A DNA stretch of 64,000 nt from Balanoglossus misakiensis (taxonomy: Eukaryota > Hemichordata). Position numbers and translations under genes: made by a program. Below, in pieces: positions 35,701 through 50,700 of the stretch. The first letter of the stretch is position 1. The number at the start of each line of letters is the position of its first letter. The DNA lies in assembly GCA_040954595.2 (NCBI GenBank), contig CM082587.2, positions 11,160,001 to 11,224,000 on the forward strand. Direction: 5' to 3'. The notes under the pieces were generated by a model, which searched no databases, was not told the DNA's origin, and saw nothing but the letters and a program-made list of their open reading frames with translations.

Positions 35701-38700
35701 GTTTGTGCCAATGACGGGTAAGACCTCTTATGAAGTGGTGACCTAAGACAGGCGACAGTCAGGCTTCACTTACAAAAAGTGGAAAATACAATAGCTACAT
35801 TGGTAGGCTGAAAGCTTACTTCCTGAGACTGTTTGTGCCAATGACGGGTAAGACCTCTTATGAAGTGGTGACCTAAGACAGGCGACAGTCAGACTTCACT
35901 TACAAAAAGTGGAAAATACAATAGCTACATTGGTAGGCTGAAAGCTTACGTCCTGAGTCTGTTTGTGCCAATGACGAGTAAGACCTCTTATGAAGTGGTG
36001 ACCTAAGACAGGCGACAGTCAGGCTTCACTTACAAAAAGTTGAAAATACAATAGCTACATTGGTAGGCTGAAAGCTTACTTCCTGAGACTGTTTGTGCCA
36101 ATGACGGGTAAGACCTCTTATGAAGTGGTGACCTAAGACAGGCGACAGTCAGGCTTCACTTACAAAAAGTGGAAAATATAATAGCTACATTGGTAGGCTG
36201 AAAGCTTACTTCCTGAGACTGTTTGTGCCTATGACGGGTAAGACCGCTTATGAAGTGGTGACCTAAGACAGGCGACAGTCAGGCTTCACTTACAAAAAGT
36301 GGAAAATACAATAGCTACATTGGTAGGCTGAAAGCTTACTTCCTGAGACTGTTTGTGCCAATGACGGGTAAGACCACTTATGAAGTGGTGACCTAAGACA
36401 GGCGACAGTCAGGCTTCACTTACAAAAAGTGGAAAATATAATAGCTACATTGGTAGGCTGAAAGCTTACTCCCTGAGACTGTTTGTGCCAATGACGGGTA
36501 AGACCGCTTATGAAGTGGTGACCTAAGACAGGCGACAGTCAGGCTTCACTTACAAAAAGTGGAAAATATAATAGCTACATTGGTAGGCTGAAAGCTTACT
36601 TCCTGAGACTGTTTGTGCCAATGACGGGTAAGACCGCTTATGAGGTGGTGACCTAAGACAGGCGACAGTCAGGCTTCACTTACAAAAAGTAAAAAATTTA
36701 ATAGCTACATTGGTAGGCTGAAAGCTTACTTCCTGAGACTGTTTGTGCCAATGACGGGTAAGACCGCTTATGAAGAGGTGACCTAAGACAGGCGACAGTC
36801 AGGCTTCACTTACAAAAAGTGGAAAATATAATAGCTACATTGGTAGGCTGAAAGCTTACTTCCTGAGACTGTTTGTGCCAATGACGGGTAAGACCTCTTA
36901 TGAAGTGGTGACCTAAGACAGGCGACAGTCAGGCTTCACTTACAAAAAGTGGAAAATACAATAGCTACATTGGTAGGCTGAAAGCTTACCTCCTGAGACT
37001 GTTTGTGCCAATGACGGGTAAGACCTCTTATGAAGTGGTGACCTAAGAAAGGCGACAGTCAGGCTTCACTAACAAAAAGTGGAAAATACAATAGCTACAT
37101 TGGTAGGCTGGAAGCTTACTTCCCGAGACTGTTTGTGCCTATGACGGGTAAGACCGCTTATAAAGTGGTGACCTAAGACAGGCGACAGTCAGGCTTCACT
37201 TACAAAAAGTGGAAAATACAATAGCTACATTGGTAGGCTGAAAGCTTACTTCCTGAGACTGTTTGTGCCAATGACGGGTAAGACCGCTTATGAAGTGGTG
37301 ACCTAAGACAGGCGACAGTCAGGCTTCACTTACAAAAAGTGGAAAATATAATAGCTACATTGGTAGGCTGAAAGCTTACTTCCTGAGACTGTTTGTGCCA
37401 ATGACGGGTAAGACCGCTTATGAAGTGGTGACCTAAGACAGGCGACAGTCAGGCTTCACTTACAAAAAGTGGAAAATACAATAGCTACATTGGTAGGCTG
37501 AAAGCTTACCTCCTGAGACTGTTTGTGCCAATGACGGGTAAGACCTCTTATGAAGTGGTGACCTAAGAAAGGCGACAGTCAGGCTTCACTAACAAAAAGT
37601 GGAAAATACAATAGCTACATTGGTAGGCTGGAAGCTTACTTCCCGAGACTGTTTGTGCCTATGACGGGTAAGACCGCTTATAAAGTGGTGACCTAAGACA
37701 GGCGACAGTCAGGCTTCACTTACAAAAAGTGGAAAATACAATAGCTACATTGGTAGGCTGAAAGCTTACTTCCTGAGACTGTTTGTGCCAATGACGGGTA
37801 AGACCGCTTATGAAGTGGTGACCTAAGACAGGCGACAGTCAGGCTTCACTTACAAAAAGTGGAAAATATAATAGCTACATTGGTAGGCTGAAAGCTTACT
37901 TCCTGAGACTGTTTGTGCCAATGACGGGTAAGACCGCTTATGAGTCGGTGACCTAAGACAGGCGACAGTCAGGCTTCACTTACAAAAAGTGGAAAATACA
38001 ATAGCTACATTGGTAGGCTGAAAGCTTACTTCCGGAGACTGTTTGTGCCAATGACGGGTAAGACCTCTTATGAAGTGGTGACCTAAGACAGGCGACAGTC
38101 AGGCTTCACTTACAAAAAGTTGAAAATACAATAGCTACATTGGTAGGCTGAAAGCTTACTTCCTGAGTCTGTTTGTGCCAATGACGGGTAAGACCTCTTA
38201 TGAAGTGGTGACCTAAGACAGGCGACAGTCAGGCTTCACTTACAAAAAGTTGAAAATACAATAGCTACATTGGTAGGCTGAAAGCTTACGTCCTGAGACT
38301 GTTTGTGCCAATGACGGGTAAGACCTCTTATGAAGTGGTGACCTAAGACAGGCGACACTCAGGCTTCACTTACAAAAAGTTGAAAATACAATAGCTACAT
38401 TGGTAGGCTGAAAGCTTACTTCCTGAGACTGTTTGTGCCAATGACGGGTAAGACCTCTTATGAAGTGGTGACCTAAGACAGGCGACAGTCAGGCTTCACT
38501 TACAAAAAGTGGAAAATATAATAGCTACATTGGTAGGCTGAAAGCTTACTTCCTGAGACTGTTTGTGCCTATGACGGGTAAGACCGCTTATGAAGTGGTG
38601 ACCTAAGACAGGCGACAGTCAGGCTTCACTTACAAAAAGTGGAAAATACAATAGCTACATTGGTAGGCTGAAAGCTTACTTCCTGAGACTGTTTGTGCCA

Positions 38701-41700
38701 ATGACGGGTAAGACCACTTATGAAGAGGTGACCTAAGACAGGCGACAGTCAGGCTTCACTTACAAAAAGTGGAAAATATAATAGCTACATTGGTAGGCTG
38801 AAAGCTTACTTCCTGAGACTGTTTGTGCCAATGACGGGTAAGACCGCTTATGAGGTGGTGACCTAAGACAGGCGACAGTCAGGCTTCACTTACAAAAAGT
38901 AAAAAATTTAATAGCTACATTGGTAGGCTGAAAGCTTACTTCCTGAGACTGTTTGTGCCAATGACGGGTAAGACCGCTTATGAAGAGGTGACCTAAGACA
39001 GGCGACAGTCAGGCTTCACTTACAAAAAGTGGAAAATATAATAGCTACATTGGTAGGCTGAAAGCTTACTTCCTGAGACTGTTTGTGCCAATGACGGGTA
39101 AGACCTCTTATGAAGTGGTGACCTAAGACAGGCGACAGTCAGGCTTCACTTACAAAAAGTGGAAAATATAATAGCTACATTGGTAGGCTGAAAGCTTACT
39201 TCCTGAGACTGTTTGTGCCTATGACGGGTAAGACCGCTTATGAAGTGGTGACCTAAGACAGGCGACAGTCAGGCTTCACTTACAAAAAGTGGAAAATACA
39301 ATAGCTACATTGGTAGGCTGAAAGCTTACTTCCTGAGACTGTTTGTGCCTATGACGGGTCAGACCGCTTATGAAGTGGTGACCTAAGACAGGCGACAGTC
39401 AGGCTTCACTTACAAAAAGTGGAAAATACAATAGCTACATTGGTAGGCTGAAAGCTTACTTCCTGAGACTGTTTGTGCCAATGACGGGTAAGACCTCTTA
39501 TGAAGTGGTGACCTAAGACAGGCGACAGTCAGGCTTCACTTACAAAAAGTGGAAAATATAATAGCTACATTGGTAGGCTGAAAGCTTACTTCCTGAGACT
39601 GTTTGTGCCTATGACGGGTAAGACCGCTTATGAAGTGGTGACCTAAGACAGGCGACAGTCAGGCTTCACTTACAAAAAGTGGAAAATACAATAGCTACAT
39701 TGGTAGGCTGAAAGCTTACTTCCTGAGACTGTTTGTGCCTATGACGGGTCAGACCGCTTATGAAGTGGTGACCTAAGACAGGCGACAGTCAGGCTTCACT
39801 TACAAAAAGTGGAAAATACAATAGCTACATTGGTAGGCTGAAAGCTTACTTCCTGAGACTGTTTGTGCCAATGACGGGTAAGACCACTTATGAAGTGGTG
39901 ACCTAAGACAGGCGACAGTCAGGCTTCACTTACAAAAAGTGGAAAATATAATAGCTACATTGGTAGGCTGAAAGCTTACTTCCTGAGACTGTTTGTGCCA
40001 ATGACGGGTAAGACCGCTTATGAAGTGGTGACCTAAGACAGGCGACAGTCAGGCTTCACTTACAAAAAGTGGAAAATATAATAGCTACATTGGTAGGCTG
40101 AAAGCTTACTTCCTGAGACTGTTTGTGCCAATGACGGGTAAGACCGCTTATGAGGTGGTGACCTAAGACAGGCGACAGTCAGGCTTCACTTACAAAAAGT
40201 AAAAAATTTAATAGCTACATTGGTAGGCTGAAAGCTTACTTCCTGAGACTGTTTGTGCCAATGACGGGTAAGACCGCTTATGAAGAGGTGACCTAAGACA
40301 GGCGACAGTCAGGCTTCACTTACAAAAAGTGGAAAATATAATAGCTACATTGGTAGGCTGAAAGCTTACTTCCTGAGACTGTTTGTGCCAATGACGGGTA
40401 AGACCTCTTATGAAGTGGTGACCTAAGACAGGCGACAGTCAGGCTTCACTTACAAAAAGTGGAAAATACAATAGCTACATTGGTAGGCTGAAAGCTTACC
40501 TCCTGAGACTGTTTGTGCCAATGACGGGTAAGACCTCTTATGAAGTGGTGACCTAAGAAAGGCGACAGTCAGGCTTCACTTACAAAAAGTGGAAAATACA
40601 ATAGCTACATTGGTAGGCTGAAAGCTTACTTCCCGAGACTGTTTGTGCCTATGACGGGTAAGACCGCTTATAAAGTGGTGACCTAAGACAGGCGACAGTC
40701 AGGCTTCACTTACAAAAAGTGGAAAATACAATAGCTACATTGGTAGGCTGAAAGCTTACTTCCTGAGACTGTTTGTGCCAATGATGGGTAAGACCGCTTA
40801 TGAAGTGGTGACCTAAGACAGGCGACAGTCAGGCTTCACTTACAAAAAGTTGAAAATATAATAGCTACATTGGTAGGCTGAAAGCTTACTTCCTGAGACT
40901 GTTTGTGCCAATGACGGGTAAGACCGCTTATGAAGTGGTGACCTAAGACAGGCGACAGTCAGGCTTCACTTACAAAAAGTGGAAAATATAATAGCTACAT
41001 TGGTAGGCTGAAAGCTTACTTCCTGAGACTGTTTGTGCCAATGACGGGTAAGACCGCTTATGAGTCGGTGACCTAAGACAGGCGACAGTCAGGCTTCACT
41101 TACAAAAAGTGGAAAATATAATAGCTTCATTGGTAGGCTGAAAGCTAACTTCCTGAGACTGTTTGTGCCAATGACGGGTAAGACCGCTTATGAGGTGGTG
41201 ACCTAAGACAGGCGACAGTCAGGCTTCACTTACAAAAAGTGGTAAATATAATAGCTACATTGGTATGCTGAAAGCTTAATTCCTGAGACTGTTTGTGCCA
41301 ATGACGGGTAAGACCGCTTATGAAGTGGTGACCTAAGACAGGCGACAGTCAGGCTTCACTTACAAAAAGTGGAAAATATAATAGCTACATTGGTAGGCTG
41401 AAAGCTTACTTCCTGAGACTGTTTGTGCCAATGACGGGTAAGACCGCTTATGAGTCGGTGACCTAAGACAGGCGACAGTCAGGCTTCACTTACAAAAAGT
41501 GGAAAATATAATAGCTTCATTGGTAGGCTGAAAGCTAACTTCCTGAGACTGTTTGTGCCAATGACGGGTAAGACCGCTTATGAGGTGGTGACCTAAGACA
41601 GGCGACAGTCAGGCTTCACTTACAAAAAGTTGAAAATACAATAGCTACATTGGTAGGCTGAAAGCTTACTTCCTGAGACTGTTTGTGCCAATGACGGGTA

Positions 41701-44700
41701 AGACCTCTTATGAAGTGGTGACCTAAGACAGGCGACAGTCAGGCTTCACTTACAAAAAGTGGAAAATATAATAGCTACATTGGTAGGCTGAAAGCTTACT
41801 TCCTGAGACTGTTTGTGCCTATGACGGGTAAGACCGCTTTTGAAGTGGTGACCTAAGACAGGCGACAGTCAGGCTTCACTTACAAAAAGTGGAAAATACA
41901 ATAGCTACATTGGTAGGCTGAAAGCTTACTTCCTGAGACTGTTTGTGCCAATGACGGGTAAGACCACTTATGAAGTGGTGACCTAAGACAGGCGACAGTC
42001 AGGCTTCACTTACAAAAAGTGGAAAATATAATAGCTACATTGGTAGGCTGAAAGCTTACTTCCTGAGACTGTTTGTGCCAATGACGGGTAAGACCGCTTA
42101 TGAAGTGGTGACCTAAGACAGGCGACAGTCAGGCTTCACTTACAAAAAGTGGAAAATATAATAGCTACATTGGTAGGCTGAAAGCTTACTTCCTGAGACT
42201 GTTTGTGCCAATGACGGGTAAGACCGCTTATGAGGTGGTGACCTAAGACAGGCGACAGTCAGGCTTCACTTACAAAAAGTAAAAAATTTAATAGCTACAT
42301 TGGTAGGCTGAAAGCTTACTTCCTGAGACTGTTTGTGCCAATGACGGGTAAGACCGCTTATGAAGAGGTGACCTAAGACAGGCGACAGTCAGGCTTCACT
42401 TACAAAAAGTGGAAAATATAATAGCTACATTGGTAGGCTGAAAGCTTACTTCCTGAGACTGTTTGTGCCAATGACGGGTAAGACCTCTTATGAAGTGGTG
42501 ACCTAAGACAGGCGACAGTCAGGCTTCACTTACAAAAAGTGGAAAATACAATAGCTACATTGGTAGGCTGAAAGCTTACCTCCTGAGACTGTTTGTGCCA
42601 ATGACGGGTAAGACCTCTTATGAAGTGGTGACCTAAGAAAGGCGACAGTCAGGCTTCACTTACAAAAAGTGGAAAATACAATAGCTACATTGGTAGGCTG
42701 AAAGCTTACTTCCCGAGACTGTTTGTGCCTATGACGGGTAAGACCGCTTATAAAGTGGTGACCTAAGACAGGCGACAGTCAGGCTTCACTTACAAAAAGT
42801 GGAAAATACAATAGCTACATTGGTAGGCTGAAAGCTTACTTCCTGAGACTGTTTGTGCCAATGATGGGTAAGACCGCTTATGAAGTGGTGACCTAAGACA
42901 GGCGACAGTCAGGCTTCACTTACAAAAAGTTGAAAATATAATAGCTACATTGGTAGGCTGAAAGCTTACTTCCTGAGACTGTTTGTGCCAATGACGGGTA
43001 AGACCGCTTATGAAGTGGTGACCTAAGACAGGCGACAGTCAGGCTTCACTTACAAAAAGTGGAAAATATAATAGCTACATTGGTAGGCTGAAAGCTTACT
43101 TCCTGAGACTGTTTGTGCCAATGACGGGTAAGACCGCTTATGAGTCGGTGACCTAAGACAGGCGACAGTCAGGCTTCACTTACAAAAAGTGGAAAATATA
43201 ATAGCTTCATTGGTAGGCTGAAAGCTAACTTCCTGAGACTGTTTGTGCCAATGACGGGTAAGACCGCTTATGAGGTGGTGACCTAAGACAGGCGACAGTC
43301 AGGCTTCACTTACAAAAAGTGGTAAATATAATAGCTACATTGGTATGCTGAAAGCTTAATTCCTGAGACTGTTTGTGCCAATGACGGGTAAGACCGCTTA
43401 TGAAGTGGTGACCTAAGACAGGCGACAGTCAGGCTTCACTTACAAAAAGTGGAAAATATAATAGCTACATTGGTAGGCTGAAAGCTTACTTCCTGAGACT
43501 GTTTGTGCCAATGACGGGTAAGACCGCTTATGAGTCGGTGACCTAAGACAGGCGACAGTCAGGCTTCACTTACAAAAAGTGGAAAATATAATAGCTTCAT
43601 TGGTAGGCTGAAAGCTAACTTCCTGAGACTGTTTGTGCCAATGACGGGTAAGACCGCTTATGAGGTGGTGACCTAAGACAGGCGACAGTCAGGCTTCACT
43701 TACAAAAAGTTGAAAATACAATAGCTACATTGGTAGGCTGAAAGCTTACTTCCTGAGACTGTTTGTGCCAATGACGGGTAAGACCTCTTATGAAGTGGTG
43801 ACCTAAGACAGGCGACAGTCAGGCTTCACTTACAAAAAGTGGAAAATATAATAGCTACATTGGTATGCTGAAAGCTTACTTCCTGAGACTGTTTGTGCCT
43901 ATGACGGGTAAGACCGCTTTTGAAGTGGTGACCTAAGAAAGGCGACAGTCAGGCTTCACTTACAAAAAGTGGAAAATACAATAGCTACATTGGTAGGCTG
44001 AAAGCTTACTTCCTGAGACTGTTTGTGCCAATGACGGGTAAGACCTCTTATGAAGTGGTGACCTAAGACAGGCGACAGTCAGGCTTCACTTACAAAAAGT
44101 GGAAAATACAATAGCTACATTGGTAGGCTGAAAGCTTACTTCCTGAGACTGTTTGTGCCAATGACGGGTAAGACCGCTTATGAAGTGGTGACCTAAGACA
44201 GGCGACAGTCAGGCTTCACTTACAAAAAGTGGAAAATATAATAGCTACATTGGTAGGCTGAAAGCTTACTTCCTGAGACTGTTTGTGCCAATGACGGGTA
44301 AGACCGCTTATGAAGTGGTGACCTAAGACAGGCGACAGTCAGGCTTCACTTACAAAAAGTGGAAAATATAATAGCTACATTGGTAGGCTGAAAGCTTACT
44401 TCCTGAGACTGTTTGTGCCAATGACGGGTAAGACCGCTTATGAGTCGGTGACCTAAGACAGGCGACAGTCAGGCTTCACTTACAAAAAGTGGAAAATATA
44501 ATACTTCATTGGTAGGCTGAAAGCTAACTTCCTGAGACTGTTTGTGCCAATGACGGGTAAGACCGCTTATGAGGTGGTGACCTAAGACAGGCGACAGTCA
44601 GGCTTCACTTACAAAAAGTGGTAAATATAATAGCTACATTGGTATGCTGAAAGCTTAATTCCTGAGACTGTTTGTGCCAATGACGGGTAAGACCGCTTAT

Positions 44701-47700
44701 GAAGTGGTGAACTAAGACAGGCGACAGTCAGGCTTCACTTACAAAAAGTGGAAAATATAATAGCTACATTGGTAGGCTGAAAGCTTACTTCCTGAGACTG
44801 TTTGTGCCAATGACGGGTAAGACCGCTTATGAAGTGGTGACCTAAGACAGGTGACAGTCAGGCTTCACTTACAAAAAGTGGAAAATACAATAGCTACATT
44901 GGTAGGCTGCAAGCTTACTTCCTGAGACTGTTTGTGCCAATGACGGGTAAGACCGCTTATAAAGTGGTGACCTAAGACAGGCGACAGTCAGGCTTCACTT
45001 ACAAAAAGTGGAAAATACAATAGCTACATTGGTAGGCTGAAAGCTTACTTCCTGAGACTGTTTGTGCCAATGACGGGTAAGACCGCTTATGAAGTGGTGA
45101 CCTAAGACAGGCGACAGTCAGGCTTCACTTACAAAAAGTGGAAAATATAATAGCTACATTGGTAGGCTGAAAGCTTACTTCCTGAGACTGTTTGTGCCAA
45201 TGACGGGTAAGACCGCTTATGAAGTGGTGACCTAAGACAGGCGACAGTCAGGCTTCACTTACAAAAAGTGGAAAATATAATAGCTACATTGGTAGGCTGA
45301 AAGCTTACTTCCTGAGACTGTTTGTGCCAATGACGGGTAAGACCGCTTATGAGTCGGTGACCTAAGACAGGCGACAGTCAGGCTTCACTTACAAAAAGTG
45401 GAAAATATAATAGCTTCATTGGTAGGCTGAAAGCTAACTTCCTGAGACTGTTTGTGCCAATGACGGGTAAGACCGCTTATGATGTGGTGACCTAAGACAG
45501 GCGACAGTCAGGCTTCACTTACAAAAAGTGGAAAATATAATAGCTACATTGGTATGCTGAAAGCTTAATTCATGAGACTGTTTGTGCCAATGACGGGTAA
45601 GACCGCTTATGAAGTGGTGAACTAAGACAGGCGACAGTCAGGCTTCACTTACAAAAAGTGGAAAATATAATAGCTACATTGGTAGGCTGAAAGCTTACTT
45701 CCTGAGACTGTTTGTGCCAATGACGGGTAAGACCGCTTATGAAGTGGTGACCTAAGACAGGCGACAGTCAGGCTTCACTTACAAAAAGTGGAAAATATAA
45801 TAGCTACATTGGTAGGCTGAAAGCTTACTTCCGGAGACTGTTTGTGCCAATGACGGGTAAGACCTCTTATGAAGTGGTGACCTAAGACAGGCGACAGTCA
45901 GGCTTCACTTACAAAAAGTTGAAAATACAATAGCTACATTGGTAGGCTGAAAGCTTACTTCCTGAGTCTGTTTGTGCCAATGTCGGGTAAGACCGCTTAT
46001 GAAGTGGTGACCTAAGACAGGCGACAGTCAGGCTTCACTTACAAAAAGTGGAAAATACAATAGCTACATTGGTAGGCTGAAAGCTTACTTCCGGAGACTG
46101 TTTGTGCCAATGACGGGTAAGACCGCTTATGAAGTGGTGAACTAAGACAGGCGACAGTCAGGCTTCACTTACAAAAAGTGGAAAATATAATAGCTACATT
46201 GGTAGGCTGAAAGCTTACTTCCTGAGACTGTTTGTGCCAATGACGGGTAAGACCGCTTATGAAGTGGTGACCTAAGACAGGCGACAGTCAGGCTTCACTT
46301 ACAAAAAGTGGAAAATACAATAGCTACATTGGTAGGCTGAAAGCTTACTTCCGGAGACTGTTTGTGCCAATGACGGGTAAGACCTCTTATGAAGTGGTGA
46401 CCTAAGACACGCGACAGTCAGGCTTCACTTACAAAAAGTTGAAAATACAATAGCTACATTGGTAGGCTGAAAGCTTACTTCCTGAGTCTGTTTGTGCCAA
46501 TGACGGGTAAGACCTCTTATGAAGTGGTGACCTAAGACAGGCGACAGTCAGGCTTCACTTACAAAAAGTTGAAAATACAATAGCTACATTGGTAGGCTGA
46601 AAGCTTACTTCCTGAGACTGTTTGTGCCAATGACGGGTAAGACCGCTTATGAAGAGGTGACCTAAGACAGGCGACAGTCAGGCTTCACTTACAAAAAGTG
46701 GAAAATACAATAGCTACATTGGTAGGCTGAAAGCTTTCCTCCTGAGACTGTTTGTGCCAATGACGGGTAAGACCTCTTATGAAGTGGTGACCTAAGAAAG
46801 GCGACAGTCAGGCTTCACTTACAAAAAGTGGAAAATACAATAGCTACATTGGTAGGCTGAAAGCTTACTTCCTGAGACTGTTTGTGCCAATGACGGGTAA
46901 GACCTCTTATGAAGTGGTGACCTAAGACAGGCGACAGTCAGGCTTTACTTACAAAAAGTGGAAAATACAATAGCTACATTGGTAGGCTGAAAGCTTACTT
47001 CCTGAGACTGTTTGTGCCAATGACGGGTAAGACCGCTTATGAAGTGGTGACCTAAGACAGGCGACAGTCAGGCTTCACTTACAAAAAGTGGAAAATATAA
47101 TAGCTACATTGGTAGGCTGAAAGCTTACTTCCTGAGACTGTTTGTGCCAATGACGGGTAAGACCGCTTATGAAGTGGTGACCTAAGACAGGCGACAGTCA
47201 GGCTTCACTTACAAAAAGTGGAAAATATAATAGCTACATTGGTAGGCTGAAAGCTTACTTCCTGAGACTGTTTGTGCCAATGACGGGTAAGACCGCTTAT
47301 GAGTCGGTGACCTAAGACAGGCGACAGTCAGGCTTCACTTACAAAAAGTGGAAAATATAATAGCTTCATTGGTAGGCTGAAAGCTAACTTCCTGAGACTG
47401 TTTGTGCCAATGACGGGTAAGACCGCTTATGAGGTGGTGACCTAAGACAGGCGACAGTCAGGCTTCACTTACAAAAAGTGGTAAATATAATAGCTACATT
47501 GGTATGCTGAAAGCTTAATTCCTGAGACTGTTTGTGCCAATGACGGGTAAGACCGCTTATGAAGTGGTGAACTAAGACAGGCGACAGTCAGGCTTCACTT
47601 ACAAAAAGTGGAAAATATAATAGCTACATTGGTAGGCTGAAAGCTTACTTCCTGAGACTGTTTGTGCCAATGACGGGTAAGACCGCTTATGAAGTGGTGA

Positions 47701-50700
47701 CCTAAGACAGGTGACAGTCAGGCTTCACTTACAAAAAGTGGAAAATACAATAGCTACATTGGTAGGCTGAAAGCTTACTTCCGGAGACTGTTTGTGCCAA
47801 TGACGGGTAAGACTTCTTATGAAGTGGTGACCTAAGACAGGCGACAGTCAGGCTTCACTTACAAAAAGTTGAAAATACAATAGCTACATTGGTAGGCTGA
47901 AAGCTTACTTCCTGAGACTGTTTGTGCCAATGACGGGTAAGACCTCTTATGAAGTGGTGACCTAAGACAGGCGACACTCAGGCTTCACTTACAAAAAGTG
48001 GAAAATATAATAGCTACATTGGTAGGCTGAAAGCTTACTTCCTGAGACTGTTTGTGCCAATGACGGGTAAGACCTCTTATGAAGTGGTGACCTAAGACAG
48101 GCGACAGTCAGGCTTCACTTACAAACAGTTGAAAATACAAAAGCTACATTGGTAGGCTGAAAGCTTACTTCCTGTCTGTTTGTGCCAATGACGGGTAAGA
48201 CCTCTTATGAAGTGGTGACCTAAGACAGGCGACAGTCAGGCTTCACTTACAAAAAGTTGAAAATACAATAGCTACATTGGTAGGCTGAAAGCTTACTTCC
48301 TGAGACTGTTTGTGCCAATGACGGGTAAGACCTCTTATGAAGTGGTGACCTAAGACAGGCGACAGTCAGGCTTCACTTACAAAAAGTGGAAAATATAATA
48401 GCTACATTGGTAGATTGAAAGCTAACTTCCTGAGACTGTATGTGCCAATGACGGGTAAGACCGCTTATGAAGTGGTGACCTAAGACAGGCGACAGTCAGG
48501 CTTCACTTACAAAAAGTGGAAAATATAATAGCTACATTGGTAGGCTGAAAGCTTACTTCCTGAGACTGTTTGTGCCAATGACGGGTAAGAACACTTATGA
48601 AGTGGTGACCTAAGACAGGCGACAGTCAGGCTTCACTTACAAAAAGTGGAAAATACAATAGCTACATTGGTAGGCTGAAAGCTTACTTCCTGAGACTGTT
48701 TGTGCCAATGACGGGTAAGACCGCTTATGAAGTGGTGACCTAAGACAGGCGACAGTCAGGCTTCACTTACAAAAAGTGGAAAATACAATAGCTACATTGG
48801 TAGGCTGAAAGCTTACTTCCTGAGACTGTTTGTGCCAATGACGGGTAAGACCGCTTATAAAGTGGTGACCTAAGACAGGCGACAGTCAGGCTTCACTTAC
48901 AAAAAGTGGAAAATATAATAGCTACATTGGTAGGCTGAAAGCTTACTTCCTGAGACTGTTTGTGCCAATGACGGGTAAGACCTCTTATGAAGTGGTGACC
49001 TAAGACAGGCGACAGTCAGGCTTCACTTACAAAAAGTGGAAAATACAATAGCTACATTGGTAGGCTGAAAGCTTATTTCCTGTCTGTTTGTGCCAATGAC
49101 GGGTAAGACCTCTTATGAAGTGGTGAACTAAGACAGGCGACAGTCAGGCTTCACTTACAAAAAGTTGAAAATATAATAGCTACATTGGTAGGCTGAAAGC
49201 TAACTTCCTGAGACTGTTTGTGCCAATGACGGGTAAGACCGCTTATGAAGTGGTGACCTAAGACAGGCGACAGTCAGGCTTCACTTACAAAAAGTGGAAA
49301 ATATAATAGCTACATTGGTAGGCTGAAAGCTTACTTCCTGAGACTGTTTGTGCCAATGACGGGTAAGAACACTTATGAAGTGGTGACCTAAGACAGGCAA
49401 CAGTCAGGCTTCACTTACAAAAAGTGGAAAATACAATAGCTACATTGGTAGGCTGAAAGCTTACTTCCTGAGACTGTTTGTGCCAATGACGGGTAAGACC
49501 GCTTATGAAGTGGTGACCTAAGACAGGCGACAGTCAGGCTTCACTTACAAACAGTTGAAAATACAAAAGCTACATTGGTAGGCTGAAAGCTTACTTCCTG
49601 TCTGTTTGTGCCAATGACGGGTAAGACCTCTTATGAAGTGGTGACCTAAGACAGGCGACAGTCAGGCTTCACTTACAAAAAGTTGAAAACACAATAGCTA
49701 CATTGGTAGGCTGAAAGCTTACTTCCTGAGACTGTTTGTGCCAATGACGGGGAAGACCTCTTATGAAGTGGTGACCTAAGACAGGCGACAGTAAGGCTTC
49801 ACTTACAAAAAGTGGAAAATATAATAGCTACATTGGTAGGCTGAAAGCTAACTTCCTGAGACTGTATGTGCCAATGACGGGTAAGACCGCTTATGAAGTG
49901 GTGACCTAAGACAGGCGACAGTCAGGCTTCACTTACAAAAAGTGGAATATATAATAGCTACATTGGTAGGCTGAAAGCTTACTTCCTGAGACTGTTTGTG
50001 CCAATGACGGGTAAGAACACTTATGAAGTGGTGACCTAAGACAGGCGACAGTCAGGCTTCACTTACAAAAAGTGGAAAATACAATAGCTACATTGGTAGG
50101 CTGAAAGCTTACTTCCTGAGACTGTTTGTGCCAATGACGGGTAAGACCTCCTATGAAGTGGTGACCTAAGACAGGCGACAGTCAGGCTTCACTTACAAAA
50201 AGTGGAAAATATAATAGCTACATTGGTAGGCTGAAAGCTTACTTCCTGAGACTGTTTGTGCCAATGACGGGTAAGAACACTTATGGAGTGGTGACCTAAG
50301 ACAGGCAACAGTCAGGCTTCACTTACAAAAAGTGGAAAATACAATAGCTACATTGGTAGGCTGAAAGCTTACTTCCTGAGACTGTTTGTGCCAATGACGG
50401 GTAAGACCGCTTATGAAGTGGTGACCTAAGACAGGCGACAGTCAGGCTTCACTTACAAAAAGTGGAAAATATAATAGCTACATTGGTAGGCTGAAAGCTT
50501 ACTTCCTGAGACTGTTTGTGCCAATGACGGGTAAGACCGCTTATGAAGTGGTGACCTAAGACAGGCGACAGTAAGGCTTTACTTACAAAAAGTTGAAAAT
50601 ACAATAACTACATTGGTAGGCTGAAAGCTTACTTCCTGAGACTGTTTGTGCCAATGACGGGTAAGACCTCTTATGAAGTGGTGACCTAAGACAGGCGACA

